Part shown: positions 54,959 to 64,000 of the stretch, piece by piece
Position numbering within the stretch: the first letter of the stretch is position 1
Layout: the number at the start of each line of letters is the position of its first letter
Source of the DNA: Sporanaerobium hydrogeniformans
GTDB taxonomy: Bacteria > Bacillota > Clostridia > Lachnospirales > Cellulosilyticaceae
Length of the DNA stretch: 64,000 nucleotides
Direction: 5' to 3'
Assembly (NCBI RefSeq): GCF_002735925.1
Contig: NZ_PEDL01000015.1
Location: 33,675 to 97,674, forward strand
Program-made: the position numbers and the translations under genes
The notes under the pieces: generated by a model
Seen by the model: only the letters and a program-made list of their open reading frames with translations
The model's database searches: none
Told to the model about the DNA's origin: nothing

Positions 54959-56092
54959 ATGCAAGTTACAATATTACTCGCTCAACTAGGCTCTGCTCAT
55001 TTAAATCAAGGTCTCACAATTATTAGTAAGGTACTTAGGGAATTAGAGGTTCGAGTTAATACGGTCGATCTTACAAAACTAGCTTATTTTAATGGGGAGC
55101 GTACAAAAGAAACCAATGAGTTAATGGAGCAAATTAAAGAGAGCAGAGGGATAATAGCTCTAACAAGTGTACCTATGCTATCGCTGCATGGGGCAATGCA
55201 AACCTTCTTTGATAATGCTACATTATATGATTCTAGCTATTTTAATGCCCCTATTTTAGCAATAACCTATAGTGAGTGGTTAGGAGAAGTAGAGGCAGCA
55301 GAACGTATTTTAAAGATGTGGAATGTACTAGGGGGGAATGAAGGTACAAAATTCTGTATGAATAAGGGTGTAGCTTTTGAAGAAATTAAGGAGCGTATTG
55401 AAAGAGTAGGAGAAGATTTTTATCGTGCTATGAAGCAAGAAAGAGGAAGCATGCTTTCTAGTGAAAGGCTTCTCTACATGTATTTAAAAAATGGACAAGG
55501 CTTAAATAGTTTAAAAGGTGGACAAAGTATACAAGAAATCGTTAATGAGCAAGAACAGCAGGTTGTTAAGGAAGATAAACAAGAGATAAAAAGCTTAACA
55601 GATATTTTGAAAAGAGAAAGTAACACAGTTAATCTATCAACGAAAGAACAGACTATTAAGGAGATTACTACGTTACTAAAGCAGCAAGTTAACAGGGACG
55701 AAAAAGAAGATAAGGAAGAGTTTAGAGCTATACAAACAGGTATATATAAGAGACCTAATCTCTATCAGCAACAAAATACATTTTCTAGATACCTTCATCA
55801 AATTCCCCATTATTTTATTGCTCAATATGATAAAGACCTTAGTTTAGTGGTTCGTTATACTATTACAGATTCTAATGAAAAAGGTTTTATTCTGATACAA
55901 AATGGAGATTGCCAATATATGGAAGAAGGTGACTTCACACCTACGGTGGATTTGACAATGTCAGAGCAGACCTTAATAGATTTAATGAAAAAACGTATGA
56001 CCTACCAAAAAGCCTTTATGTTAGGTAAATTAAAAGTGAAGGGTAATTTTGCAATATTGCCTAAAATTGATCAGATTTTTACCACTATGTAA
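54959..56092 (+). CDS. Fusion of flavodoxin-like reductase domain and SCP2-like domain
   Basis: Residues 1-155 look like an NADPH-dependent FMN reductase/flavodoxin fold: an opening strand VTILLAQLGSAHLNQGLTII, then GIIALTSVPMLSLHGAMQTF and LAITYSEWLGEVEAAERIL. A charged helical linker of about 110 residues follows. The last 95 residues resemble the SCP2 sterol-carrier fold (GFILIQNGDCQYMEEGDFTP, TVDLTMSEQTLIDLMKKRMT, GKLKVKGNF). This pairing is unusual. AAAGGAAA precedes the ATG, 21 nt after the M1-like gene, so the two may be co-transcribed. Substrate and cofactor are unproven. Confidence 0.7.
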   Translation: MQVTILLAQLGSAHLNQGLTIISKVLRELEVRVNTVDLTKLAYFNGERTKETNELMEQIKESRGIIALTSVPMLSLHGAMQTFFDNATLYDSSYFNAPILAITYSEWLGEVEAAERILKMWNVLGGNEGTKFCMNKGVAFEEIKERIERVGEDFYRAMKQERGSMLSSERLLYMYLKNGQGLNSLKGGQSIQEIVNEQEQQVVKEDKQEIKSLTDILKRESNTVNLSTKEQTIKEITTLLKQQVNRDEKEDKEEFRAIQTGIYKRPNLYQQQNTFSRYLHQIPHYFIAQYDKDLSLVVRYTITDSNEKGFILIQNGDCQYMEEGDFTPTVDLTMSEQTLIDLMKKRMTYQKAFMLGKLKVKGNFAILPKIDQIFTTM

Positions 56093-56156
56093 AGAGAAGG
56101 TAGGAGGACATATACCAAGTTATATGTGAAGTAAACAAAAGAAAAGGAGAATAAAA

Positions 56157-56573
56157 ATGGAAGAAAACTGCATATTTTGTAAGATTATTAAAGGAGAGAT
56201 TCCTTCATTTACTATTTATGAAGATATATATTTTAAAGCGATTTTAGATAGGGCACCAGCTAACTTGGGGCATACTTTAATATTACCTAAGAAACATGCG
56301 CAAGATATTTTTGACTTGCCTGAAGAAGAAGCACAAAAGCTTTATCCATTAGTGAAGAAGCTAGCAATACAGATTAAAGAGGCTGTAGGAGCAGAAGGTA
56401 TAAATATTGTACAAAATAATGGAGAAGCTGCAGGACAAAGTGTAGGACATTTTCATATTCATATAGTACCTCGTTATAAAGAAGATGGAGTAACGCTAAA
56501 TAAGACAGCTCATAGTGAAATAACAATGGATGAACTAAAGGGAGTATGTGAAAAAATGATAAGTAGGGGATAA
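56157..56573 (+). CDS. HIT-family (HinT-like) nucleotide hydrolase
   Basis: The 138-residue protein begins NCIFCKIIKGEIPS, with the paired Cys of HinT proteins, and has the histidine-triad motif HFHIHIVPRY near residue 100. HinT enzymes hydrolyse adenosine phosphoramidates. AAAGGAG lies 7 nt before the ATG. It is probably transcribed with the CuAO-N1-like gene, which starts 27 nt later. Confidence 0.93.
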   Translation: MEENCIFCKIIKGEIPSFTIYEDIYFKAILDRAPANLGHTLILPKKHAQDIFDLPEEEAQKLYPLVKKLAIQIKEAVGAEGINIVQNNGEAAGQSVGHFHIHIVPRYKEDGVTLNKTAHSEITMDELKGVCEKMISRG

Positions 56574-56599
56574 AATATAAGTAATTAGGGGGACAAAGA

Positions 56600-57544
56600 A
56601 TGAAGAAGAGACAAATACTAAGTGTTATCTTATTTGTTTTATTTTTAAGTACAAGTACATGGGCAAAGGCAACGATTACTTTAACTAATGCAGTAGTAAC
56701 AACAGCTAAAGATACAATTTTAGAAAACCCAAATTGGTTAAAAATAGAATTAGAAGATCAAGTGCCTACTTCAGGAGCCATATTTTTTATTCATATTACG
56801 AATAGTGAATGGCAAGTACCTACTACTTCTACACCTATTACATGTGAGCAGGGTCCTAGTAAAGGTAAAATGATAGGAAATTATAAAAAAAATAGTAATA
56901 AAGAGGTACAAGTAAATCTTTATGGTTCAGGGGATTTGCAGTCAGACCAAGCAGTAGCTCAAAGGGGGGATGTATTTAAAATCCCACTTTATGTCAAAAC
57001 AACAGGTGGAGAAGCAAGTGTGTTTATAGACAGCAACGGTTCTATTGTGTATGATCCAACAATAGCAGCTTTTGGACAGAGAGATATTTCTCAAAGGCAA
57101 GAGTTGCCTATTAAAGAAGAAATGAGGTCAGATAAAGAAGAAACTTCAAATAAAAAAGAGATTTGCTTTACAATAGGGGTTAATAAATATACGGTAGCTG
57201 GTGAAGAAATAATTATGGAAGGAGCCCCTTATTTAGTTGATGGGCGTACCATGATCCCACTTCGCTATTTGGCTAATAGTTTATCTATTTCAGATGAAGC
57301 TATTCAATATGAAAAAGGTACAATTATCCTTCATAAAGGAGAGGAGATGCTAGAAGTAGCTATTGGGAGTAAGGAACTTAAAGTAAACGGTAAACTTAAG
57401 TCTACCATGCTTACAGCACCTGTGTTAAGAGAAGGTAGAACTTATATCCCAATTGCTGAAGTCAGCTCTTTGTTTGGTATTGAAGCAATATGGGATAATA
57501 GGCAGCAAACAGCCACTTTCTTTGTAAAAAATGAATTGAAATAG
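56600..57544 (+). CDS. Secreted protein with copper-amine-oxidase N-terminal (CuAO-N1) domain
   Basis: The 314-residue protein has a signal peptide (about 1-23, ending TWAKA) and a beta-rich domain of about 150 residues. After a charged linker (KEEMRSDKEETSNKKE) comes a CuAO-N1-type domain (about 195-310: APYLVDGRTMIPLRYLANSL, then TAPVLREGRTYIPIAEVSSL, then GIEAIWDNRQQTATF). Such domains are wall-associated in clostridia and have no known catalytic role. AGGGGG lies 8 nt before the ATG. Confidence 0.85.
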   Translation: MKKRQILSVILFVLFLSTSTWAKATITLTNAVVTTAKDTILENPNWLKIELEDQVPTSGAIFFIHITNSEWQVPTTSTPITCEQGPSKGKMIGNYKKNSNKEVQVNLYGSGDLQSDQAVAQRGDVFKIPLYVKTTGGEASVFIDSNGSIVYDPTIAAFGQRDISQRQELPIKEEMRSDKEETSNKKEICFTIGVNKYTVAGEEIIMEGAPYLVDGRTMIPLRYLANSLSISDEAIQYEKGTIILHKGEEMLEVAIGSKELKVNGKLKSTMLTAPVLREGRTYIPIAEVSSLFGIEAIWDNRQQTATFFVKNELK

Positions 57545-57549
57545 GGATA

Positions 57550-57592
57550 TATAAAAAAACTCGACTCTTTAATAGGAGCCGAGTTTTTTGTA
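57550..57592. terminator. Bidirectional terminator between the CuAO-N1 gene and asnB
   Basis: AAAAAACTCG-CTC and GAG-CGAGTTTTTT with one mismatch and a short loop, between convergent genes. Confidence 0.85.
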
Positions 57593-57600
57593 TAAGAAGA

Positions 57601-59448
57601 TTAAGCGCTTAAACTATTTAAATCATTGAAGTATTCGCTATACCATACCAGAAACATAAATACTGTCCAAATTTTACGGCTATTATCTGCTTTATCTGCA
57701 CGATGCTCATCAAGGAGAGCAATAAGACTCTCAGTGTGGAAGTATTTATTTGCACAGGGGCTGTTAAAGGCAGATTTAACAACATTATAATATTTATCTT
57801 CCTTAAGCCAAACTCGAATAGGGACAGGAAAACCCAGTTTTTTCTTGTTGGCTACTGCAGGTGGTAAATTGCGTTTGGCAGCTAATCTCATAGCATATTT
57901 AGTGTTTTCTTTATTTACCTTGTATTTCACAGGAATGCGAGAAGCTACTTCAAATACCTTTTTATCAAGGAAGGGGACACGTACTTCTAGAGAGTTTGCC
58001 ATACTCATTTTATCTGCTTTAAGAAGAATATCACCAGAGAGCCACATATGCATGTCTAAATACTGCATTTTAGTAACATCTTCTTTGTGTTTAACCTTAT
58101 CGTAGATGGGTTTAACTAAGTCAAAAGGATTAGGTGCAGAGGTTTGCACTTTGAGGAGCCTTTTACGCTCTTCTTCTGAGAACATATAGGCATTACCTAC
58201 GAAACGTTCTTCTAAATCTTTACTTGCACGAACAAGGAAGTTCTTACCTTTAAAGCTAAAGGGAAGAGAAAGCGCTATTTGAGCTAAAAATTTACGAAGC
58301 CCTTTAGGCAATTTACGATAAGCTGCTGAATCCAAAGGTTCTTTATAAATATTATATCCTCCAAAGAATTCATCAGCACCTTCACCTGAAAGTACTCCTT
58401 TAACGGTTTTACTTGCTAACTCGCAAACAAAGTATAAGGCAACTGCAGCAGGGTCAGCTAAAGGCTCGTCCATATAATACTGTACCTTAGGGAGCACCCT
58501 CCAGTATTCTTCAGGAGTAATGATTTTATTATTATTGGGGATATTAATTTCTTTTGAAAGTTCTTCAGCATAGCTAATCTCATTATACTGCTCATTGGCA
58601 AAGCCTACAGTAAAGGTATGGTCTCCGTTAAAGCAACTTGCTACATAACTTGAGTCTACGCCACTAGATAAAAAGCTCCCTACTTCAACATCACTGATTT
58701 TGTGTGCTTCAATAGATTCTTTCATTTGGGCATCAATAGCATCAACATAATGTTCGAGAGACTCTTCTGTTTCATTAAAGGTAGGTTCCCAATAACGCGT
58801 GATGGTAAGCTTACCTTCTTTGAAAAGGAAGTAATGAGCGGGAGGAAGTTTGAATATACCTTTAAAGAAGGTTTCCGGTAAAGCAGAGTATTGGAAGGTG
58901 AGATAAGTTTCTAGAGCTTCTTCGTTTAATTCTCTTTTTACAGCAGGATGTTCTAAAATAGCTTTGATTTCAGAAGCATAAACAAAGTTATTATTATCTG
59001 TTAGAGTATAATAAAAAGGTTTGATGCCAAAAAAATCTCTTGCTCCAAATAAAGTTTTAGTTTCCTTATCCCATAGGACAAAGGCAAACATTCCTCTTAA
59101 ATGATCGAGAAGCTTTGTACCATATTCTTCGTAGCCATGAATAAGGACTTCTGAGTCCGTGTGAGTCTTAAAAATATGACCAGCCGCAATAAGTTTTTCT
59201 CGAATGGACTGGAAATTATAAATTTCGCCATTATAGGTGAGAACATAGCGACCATCCTCATTATAAAGAGGCTGAGCACCAGCTGCTAAATCTAAAAAAC
59301 TAAGGCGTCTAAAACCCATACTGATGGTAGTATCGCTGTATTTTCCAGAGCTATCTGGACCACGATGGGCAATACGATCCATCATACTATTTAAAATAAA
59401 ATCTTTATTATCTAAACTTGTATCTACAAAGCCACAAAATCCACACAT
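57601..59448 (-). CDS. asnB: Asparagine synthetase (glutamine-hydrolysing)
   Basis: The 615-residue enzyme begins MCGFCGF with the catalytic Cys2 of the glutamine amidotransferase domain (1-210; MDRIAHRGPDSSG and LTYNGEIYNF). The synthetase domain has the PP-loop FLSSGVDSSYVA near residue 258 and SGEGADEFFGGY near 360. It makes asparagine from aspartate, glutamine and ATP. AAAGGGGC precedes the ATG. It is monocistronic and leftward. The 293-nt upstream gap has no T-box that I can recognise. Confidence 0.95.
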   Translation of the reverse strand: MCGFCGFVDTSLDNKDFILNSMMDRIAHRGPDSSGKYSDTTISMGFRRLSFLDLAAGAQPLYNEDGRYVLTYNGEIYNFQSIREKLIAAGHIFKTHTDSEVLIHGYEEYGTKLLDHLRGMFAFVLWDKETKTLFGARDFFGIKPFYYTLTDNNNFVYASEIKAILEHPAVKRELNEEALETYLTFQYSALPETFFKGIFKLPPAHYFLFKEGKLTITRYWEPTFNETEESLEHYVDAIDAQMKESIEAHKISDVEVGSFLSSGVDSSYVASCFNGDHTFTVGFANEQYNEISYAEELSKEINIPNNNKIITPEEYWRVLPKVQYYMDEPLADPAAVALYFVCELASKTVKGVLSGEGADEFFGGYNIYKEPLDSAAYRKLPKGLRKFLAQIALSLPFSFKGKNFLVRASKDLEERFVGNAYMFSEEERKRLLKVQTSAPNPFDLVKPIYDKVKHKEDVTKMQYLDMHMWLSGDILLKADKMSMANSLEVRVPFLDKKVFEVASRIPVKYKVNKENTKYAMRLAAKRNLPPAVANKKKLGFPVPIRVWLKEDKYYNVVKSAFNSPCANKYFHTESLIALLDEHRADKADNSRKIWTVFMFLVWYSEYFNDLNSLSA

Positions 59449-59741
59449 TATGTAAGCCCCTTTCTCAAAATATACGCCCTAACTTTAACACATTTACGTC
59501 TCAAAATCAATGATAGGGGTATACACACTAGTCATAGTATTGCCTTATGGAAGGATAATAAACAGGTTCTATTAAATAAAAGATGTTTAGTTGCAAGGGA
59601 CTTATAGATACAAATAAAAAGAGTTAGATAGCTTAATAGGATGAAATATTTGGAGGAGATGCTGCAATGATTATTGCTTAAAAACGTTAGGAAGAGTATT
59701 ATTAGTGTAATAGAATTTGGTAAACAAAGGAGATATTAAGG

Positions 59742-60893
59742 ATGAACTTAAGGGAAGAAGCACTGAGTAAACATGAAGAGTGGCAAGGGAAATTAGAAGT
59801 TGTTGCAAAAGCTAAAGTAGATAATAGCAAAGATTTATCCATTGCCTATACACCTGGTGTAGCAGAACCTTGTAAAGAAATAGCAGCCAATAGGGAAAAT
59901 GTATATAAATATACCATGAAAGGTAATACTGTAGCAGTTATATCTGACGGAACAGCTGTACTTGGTTTAGGAGATATTGGACCAGAAGCAGCCATGCCTG
60001 TTATGGAAGGAAAAGCAGTATTATTTAGAGAATTTGCAGGGATTAATGCTATACCTATTTGTATTGATACAAAAGATACAGAAGAGATTATTACATTTGT
60101 TAAACAAATTGCACCGACCTTTGGTGGAATCAATCTTGAAGATATTGCAGCACCCAGATGCTTTGAAATTGAAGCAAGGCTAAAAGAAGAGCTCAATATC
60201 CCAGTATTTCATGATGACCAACATGGTACGGCTATTGTTGTACTTGCAGGGATTATTAATGCGCTTAAGGTAGTCGGTAAACAAAAACAGGATGTGAAAG
60301 TTGTTGTGAATGGGGCAGGATCAGCAGGGTTAGCAATTACAAAGCTTCTATTAAGCTATGGTTTTGAAAAAGTTATTGTAGTGGATAAACTAGGTATTCT
60401 AGAAGAATCAGAAGAGTGGATGAATTGGGCACAAAAAGACATCAGCAAAAGGACCAATAGAGAACATCTTAAGGGAACTTTAAAGGACGCACTTCTTCAA
60501 GCAGATATTTTTATTGGTGTATCCGCACCGAATATTGTTTCCAAAGAAATGATAGCAAGCATGAATGAAAAAGCAATTGTTTTTGCCATGGCAAATCCTA
60601 CACCAGAAATTATGCCAGAACTTGCAAAAGAGGGAGGGGCTTTAGTCGTAGGAACGGGACGTTCAGATTTTCCTAATCAAGTGAATAATGTCCTTGTTTT
60701 TCCAGGAATTTTTAAAGGAGCACTTATGGCTAGAGCTACACAAATTACAGAAAATATGAAATTAGCAGCAGCAGAAGGTATTGCCAGTATGATAGAAGAA
60801 GGGGACTTAAGTCCAGAAAACATACTCCCAAAACCATTTGATAAAGGGATTGCAGATAAGGTGGCAAAAGCTGTTATAGATTCTATGAAATAA
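59742..60893 (+). CDS. Malic enzyme (decarboxylating, short form)
   Basis: The 383-residue protein has the short bacterial malic-enzyme layout: LSIAYTPGVAEPCKEIA with the catalytic Tyr, GDIGPEAAMPVMEGKAVLF with the catalytic Lys, and the metal site around DDQHGTAIVVLAGI. A Rossmann motif VVNGAGSAGLAI follows. It converts malate to pyruvate and CO2 with NAD or NADP; the cofactor is not decided. AAAGGAGAT precedes the ATG. murG follows after 15 nt. Together with the TRAP transporter and PFOR it could feed C4 acids to acetyl-CoA. Confidence 0.95.
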   Translation: MNLREEALSKHEEWQGKLEVVAKAKVDNSKDLSIAYTPGVAEPCKEIAANRENVYKYTMKGNTVAVISDGTAVLGLGDIGPEAAMPVMEGKAVLFREFAGINAIPICIDTKDTEEIITFVKQIAPTFGGINLEDIAAPRCFEIEARLKEELNIPVFHDDQHGTAIVVLAGIINALKVVGKQKQDVKVVVNGAGSAGLAITKLLLSYGFEKVIVVDKLGILEESEEWMNWAQKDISKRTNREHLKGTLKDALLQADIFIGVSAPNIVSKEMIASMNEKAIVFAMANPTPEIMPELAKEGGALVVGTGRSDFPNQVNNVLVFPGIFKGALMARATQITENMKLAAAEGIASMIEEGDLSPENILPKPFDKGIADKVAKAVIDSMK

Positions 60894-60908
60894 AAGGAGG
60901 AGTTCAAC

Positions 60909-61967
60909 TTGAAGACTATTGTACTAACAGGAGGCGGCACAGCAGGCCATGTAACCCCCAATATTGCTTTGTTACCTAAGCTAAAAGAAGAAGGTTGGGA
61001 TATACGTTATGTAGGGAGTCACACAGGAATAGAAAAACAGCTTATTACTAAAGAAAATATCCCTTACTATGGGATAGCTTCAGGGAAACTTAGACGTTAT
61101 ATTTCTTTAGAAAATTTTAAAGATCCCTTCAAAGTAATAAAAGGTTACTTGGATGCGTACAAGATTTTAAAAAGACTCAAACCACAAATTGTTTTTTCTA
61201 AAGGGGGATATGTTACAGTTCCAGTTGTACTAGCAGCAAATACTCTTCGTATACCAGTTGTTATTCACGAATCAGATATAACTCCAGGCCTTGCTAATAA
61301 AATTGCCATAAAAGGTGCCAAAAAGGTTTGTGTAAACTTTGAAGAAACCCTTCAATATGTGGGGAGAAAGGGGGTTTATACAGGTTCACCTATTCGAGAA
61401 GAACTTTTTAAAGGAAATAAAGAGGAAGCAAGGAAGCTTTGTGGCTTTAAAGAGTCGAAGCCTACCCTACTTATGATGGGAGGCAGTTTAGGCGCGAGAA
61501 AGCTAAATAAAGTGCTTAGAGAAGCACTTGGAGAGTTACTTCCTCACTATAATATTGTGCATATTTGCGGTAGGGGAAACTATGATACAAAGCTTGAAGG
61601 TCGAGAGGGGTATAAGCAATTTGAGTATGTAGATAAAGAACTTCCTCATCTTTTTGCCTTAGCAGATGTAATGCTTTCTAGGGCAGGGGCTAATAGCCTT
61701 GCAGAGATTGTAGCTCTTCACATCCCAAGCTTACTTATTCCTTTATCGCAAAAAGCCAGCAGGGGTGACCAAATTCTTAATGCGTATTCTATGAAAAAGA
61801 AAGGATATGCAGCTTGTCTTGAAGAAGAAGAACTAACATCTAGTAAGCTTGTTCAGGAAATTGAAAAACTTTACAGTGAACGTAAAAACTATATTACAGC
61901 CATGGAACAAGCTACAAAAGTAAAGAGTATTGACAAGGTGCTACAAGTGATAAAGGAAAATTGCTAA
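60909..61967 (+). CDS. murG: MurG, peptidoglycan lipid II-forming GlcNAc transferase
   Basis: The 352-residue GT-B enzyme begins with VLTGGGTAGHVTPNIALLP, has FSKGGYVTVPVVLAA near residue 97, and the C-terminal donor site MMGGSLGARKLN, then RAGANSLAEIVALHIPSLLI and PLSQKASRGDQ. It adds GlcNAc to lipid I at the inner membrane face. The start is TTG 60909, with AAGGAGG 8 nt upstream and no ATG nearby. It sits 15 nt after the malic enzyme gene, away from the dcw cell-division cluster where murG usually lies. Confidence 0.95.
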   Translation: MKTIVLTGGGTAGHVTPNIALLPKLKEEGWDIRYVGSHTGIEKQLITKENIPYYGIASGKLRRYISLENFKDPFKVIKGYLDAYKILKRLKPQIVFSKGGYVTVPVVLAANTLRIPVVIHESDITPGLANKIAIKGAKKVCVNFEETLQYVGRKGVYTGSPIREELFKGNKEEARKLCGFKESKPTLLMMGGSLGARKLNKVLREALGELLPHYNIVHICGRGNYDTKLEGREGYKQFEYVDKELPHLFALADVMLSRAGANSLAEIVALHIPSLLIPLSQKASRGDQILNAYSMKKKGYAACLEEEELTSSKLVQEIEKLYSERKNYITAMEQATKVKSIDKVLQVIKENC

Positions 61968-63859
<1,892 letters not shown>

Positions 63860-63929
63860 TTGAGGACTAGAAGAAGTATAAAAAGTAGCTAGATTAAAAT
63901 TTGATGTGACCCCAATAAGTTAGACTTTT

Positions 63930-63958
63930 TTGCGTAGTAGTTTTTAACTGCTACGCAA
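63930..63958. terminator. Hairpin just inside the IS end
   Basis: TTGCGTAGTAG pairs with CTGCTACGCAA (one G-T) over a 7-nt loop, with T-rich flanks. It could shield the element from outside transcription and end pyrG read-through. Confidence 0.7.
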
Positions 63959-63963
63959 TTATT

Positions 63964-64000
63964 TTATGCTGCCAAGAGACTGAGCCTATATTCTACAGGA
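63964..64000 (-). CDS. IS3-family transposase OrfB, last 11 codons
   Basis: Read leftward the final codons give PVEYRLSLLAA and stop, matching the usual C-terminus of IS3-family OrfB integrase-type transposases. The gene continues past the right edge. The fragment is short, so the call rests on this end plus the terminal repeat. Confidence 0.65.
   Translation of the reverse strand, partial: PVEYRLSLLAA

Larger units (their letters stand above)
63905..64000 (-). mobile_element. IS3-family insertion sequence, one end only
   Basis: TGTGACCCCAATAAGTTAGA near 63905-63924 is the kind of terminal repeat seen in IS3/IS150-group elements. It is followed by a hairpin and by the end of a transposase frame that leaves the window. 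The rest of the element lies to the right. Confidence 0.75.

Overview
The window is low-GC DNA (roughly one third G+C by eye) from a spore-forming, flagellated, anaerobic member of the Firmicutes, class Clostridia. The evidence is a sigma-K-processing inhibitor (BofA), a GerA/SpoVAF-type spore protein, a large Firmicutes-type SRP RNA, pyruvate:ferredoxin oxidoreductase, a clostridial ferredoxin, and strong AGGAGG-type ribosome binding sites. A Lachnospirales/Cellulosilyticum-like host is my guess only; nothing here fixes the genus.

Layout. 1-2 kb: the 5' part of mscL, a Rad52-type annealing protein, and a tRNA-Pro(GGG) whose last 20 bp are duplicated about 650 bp away, which looks like an integration scar. 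2-5.3 kb: a three-gene leftward operon (DUF4358-like lipoprotein, MBOAT acyltransferase, DHHW protein), probably for acetylating a surface polysaccharide. 5.5-8.3 kb: bifunctional glutathione synthetase GshF and a DsrE-like protein. 8.7-21.8 kb: mostly the pyruvate/C4-dicarboxylate node. It holds PFOR, a TRAP dicarboxylate-type transporter (DctPQM), a ferredoxin, sodium-pump decarboxylase beta and gamma subunits, and pyruvate kinase. A malic enzyme at 59.7 kb belongs to the same node. 21.9-31.2 kb: membrane proteins, SpoVAF-like protein, tadA, a GNAT enzyme, and a CofE-like ligase divergent from a LysR regulator. 31.3-38 kb: purine permease, SRP RNA with its own promoter, and a two-component system followed by an ABC-2 exporter. 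38-40.6 kb: dnaX-ebfC-recR. 40.7-46.6 kb: a GGDEF-EAL receptor, an Hsp20 gene under a perfect CIRCE operator, and an SLH-GH18 enzyme. 46.7-51.7 kb: a flagellar operon behind a sigma-28-type promoter (large helical protein, small protein, FliS-like chaperone, flagellin). 51.8-57.5 kb: yaaL, bofA, a DnaA-box cluster, and a run of poorly known genes. 57.6-63.9 kb: asnB, malic enzyme, murG, pyrG. The right edge enters an IS3-family element.

Two large-scale points stand out. First, genes that sit together in many Firmicutes (tadA, SRP RNA, dnaX, ebfC, recR, yaaL, bofA) are all here in the same order and orientation, but spread over 25 kb with unrelated blocks between them. Second, the space after bofA carries six DnaA-box-like 9-mers, all in one orientation, around a promoter and terminator that could make a roughly 95-nt RNA. 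This is the best candidate in the window for something undescribed. Other unusual items are an M1-peptidase-like protein that has lost its zinc-binding residues, a flavodoxin-like/SCP2 fusion, and the unnamed 934-residue protein in the flagellar operon.
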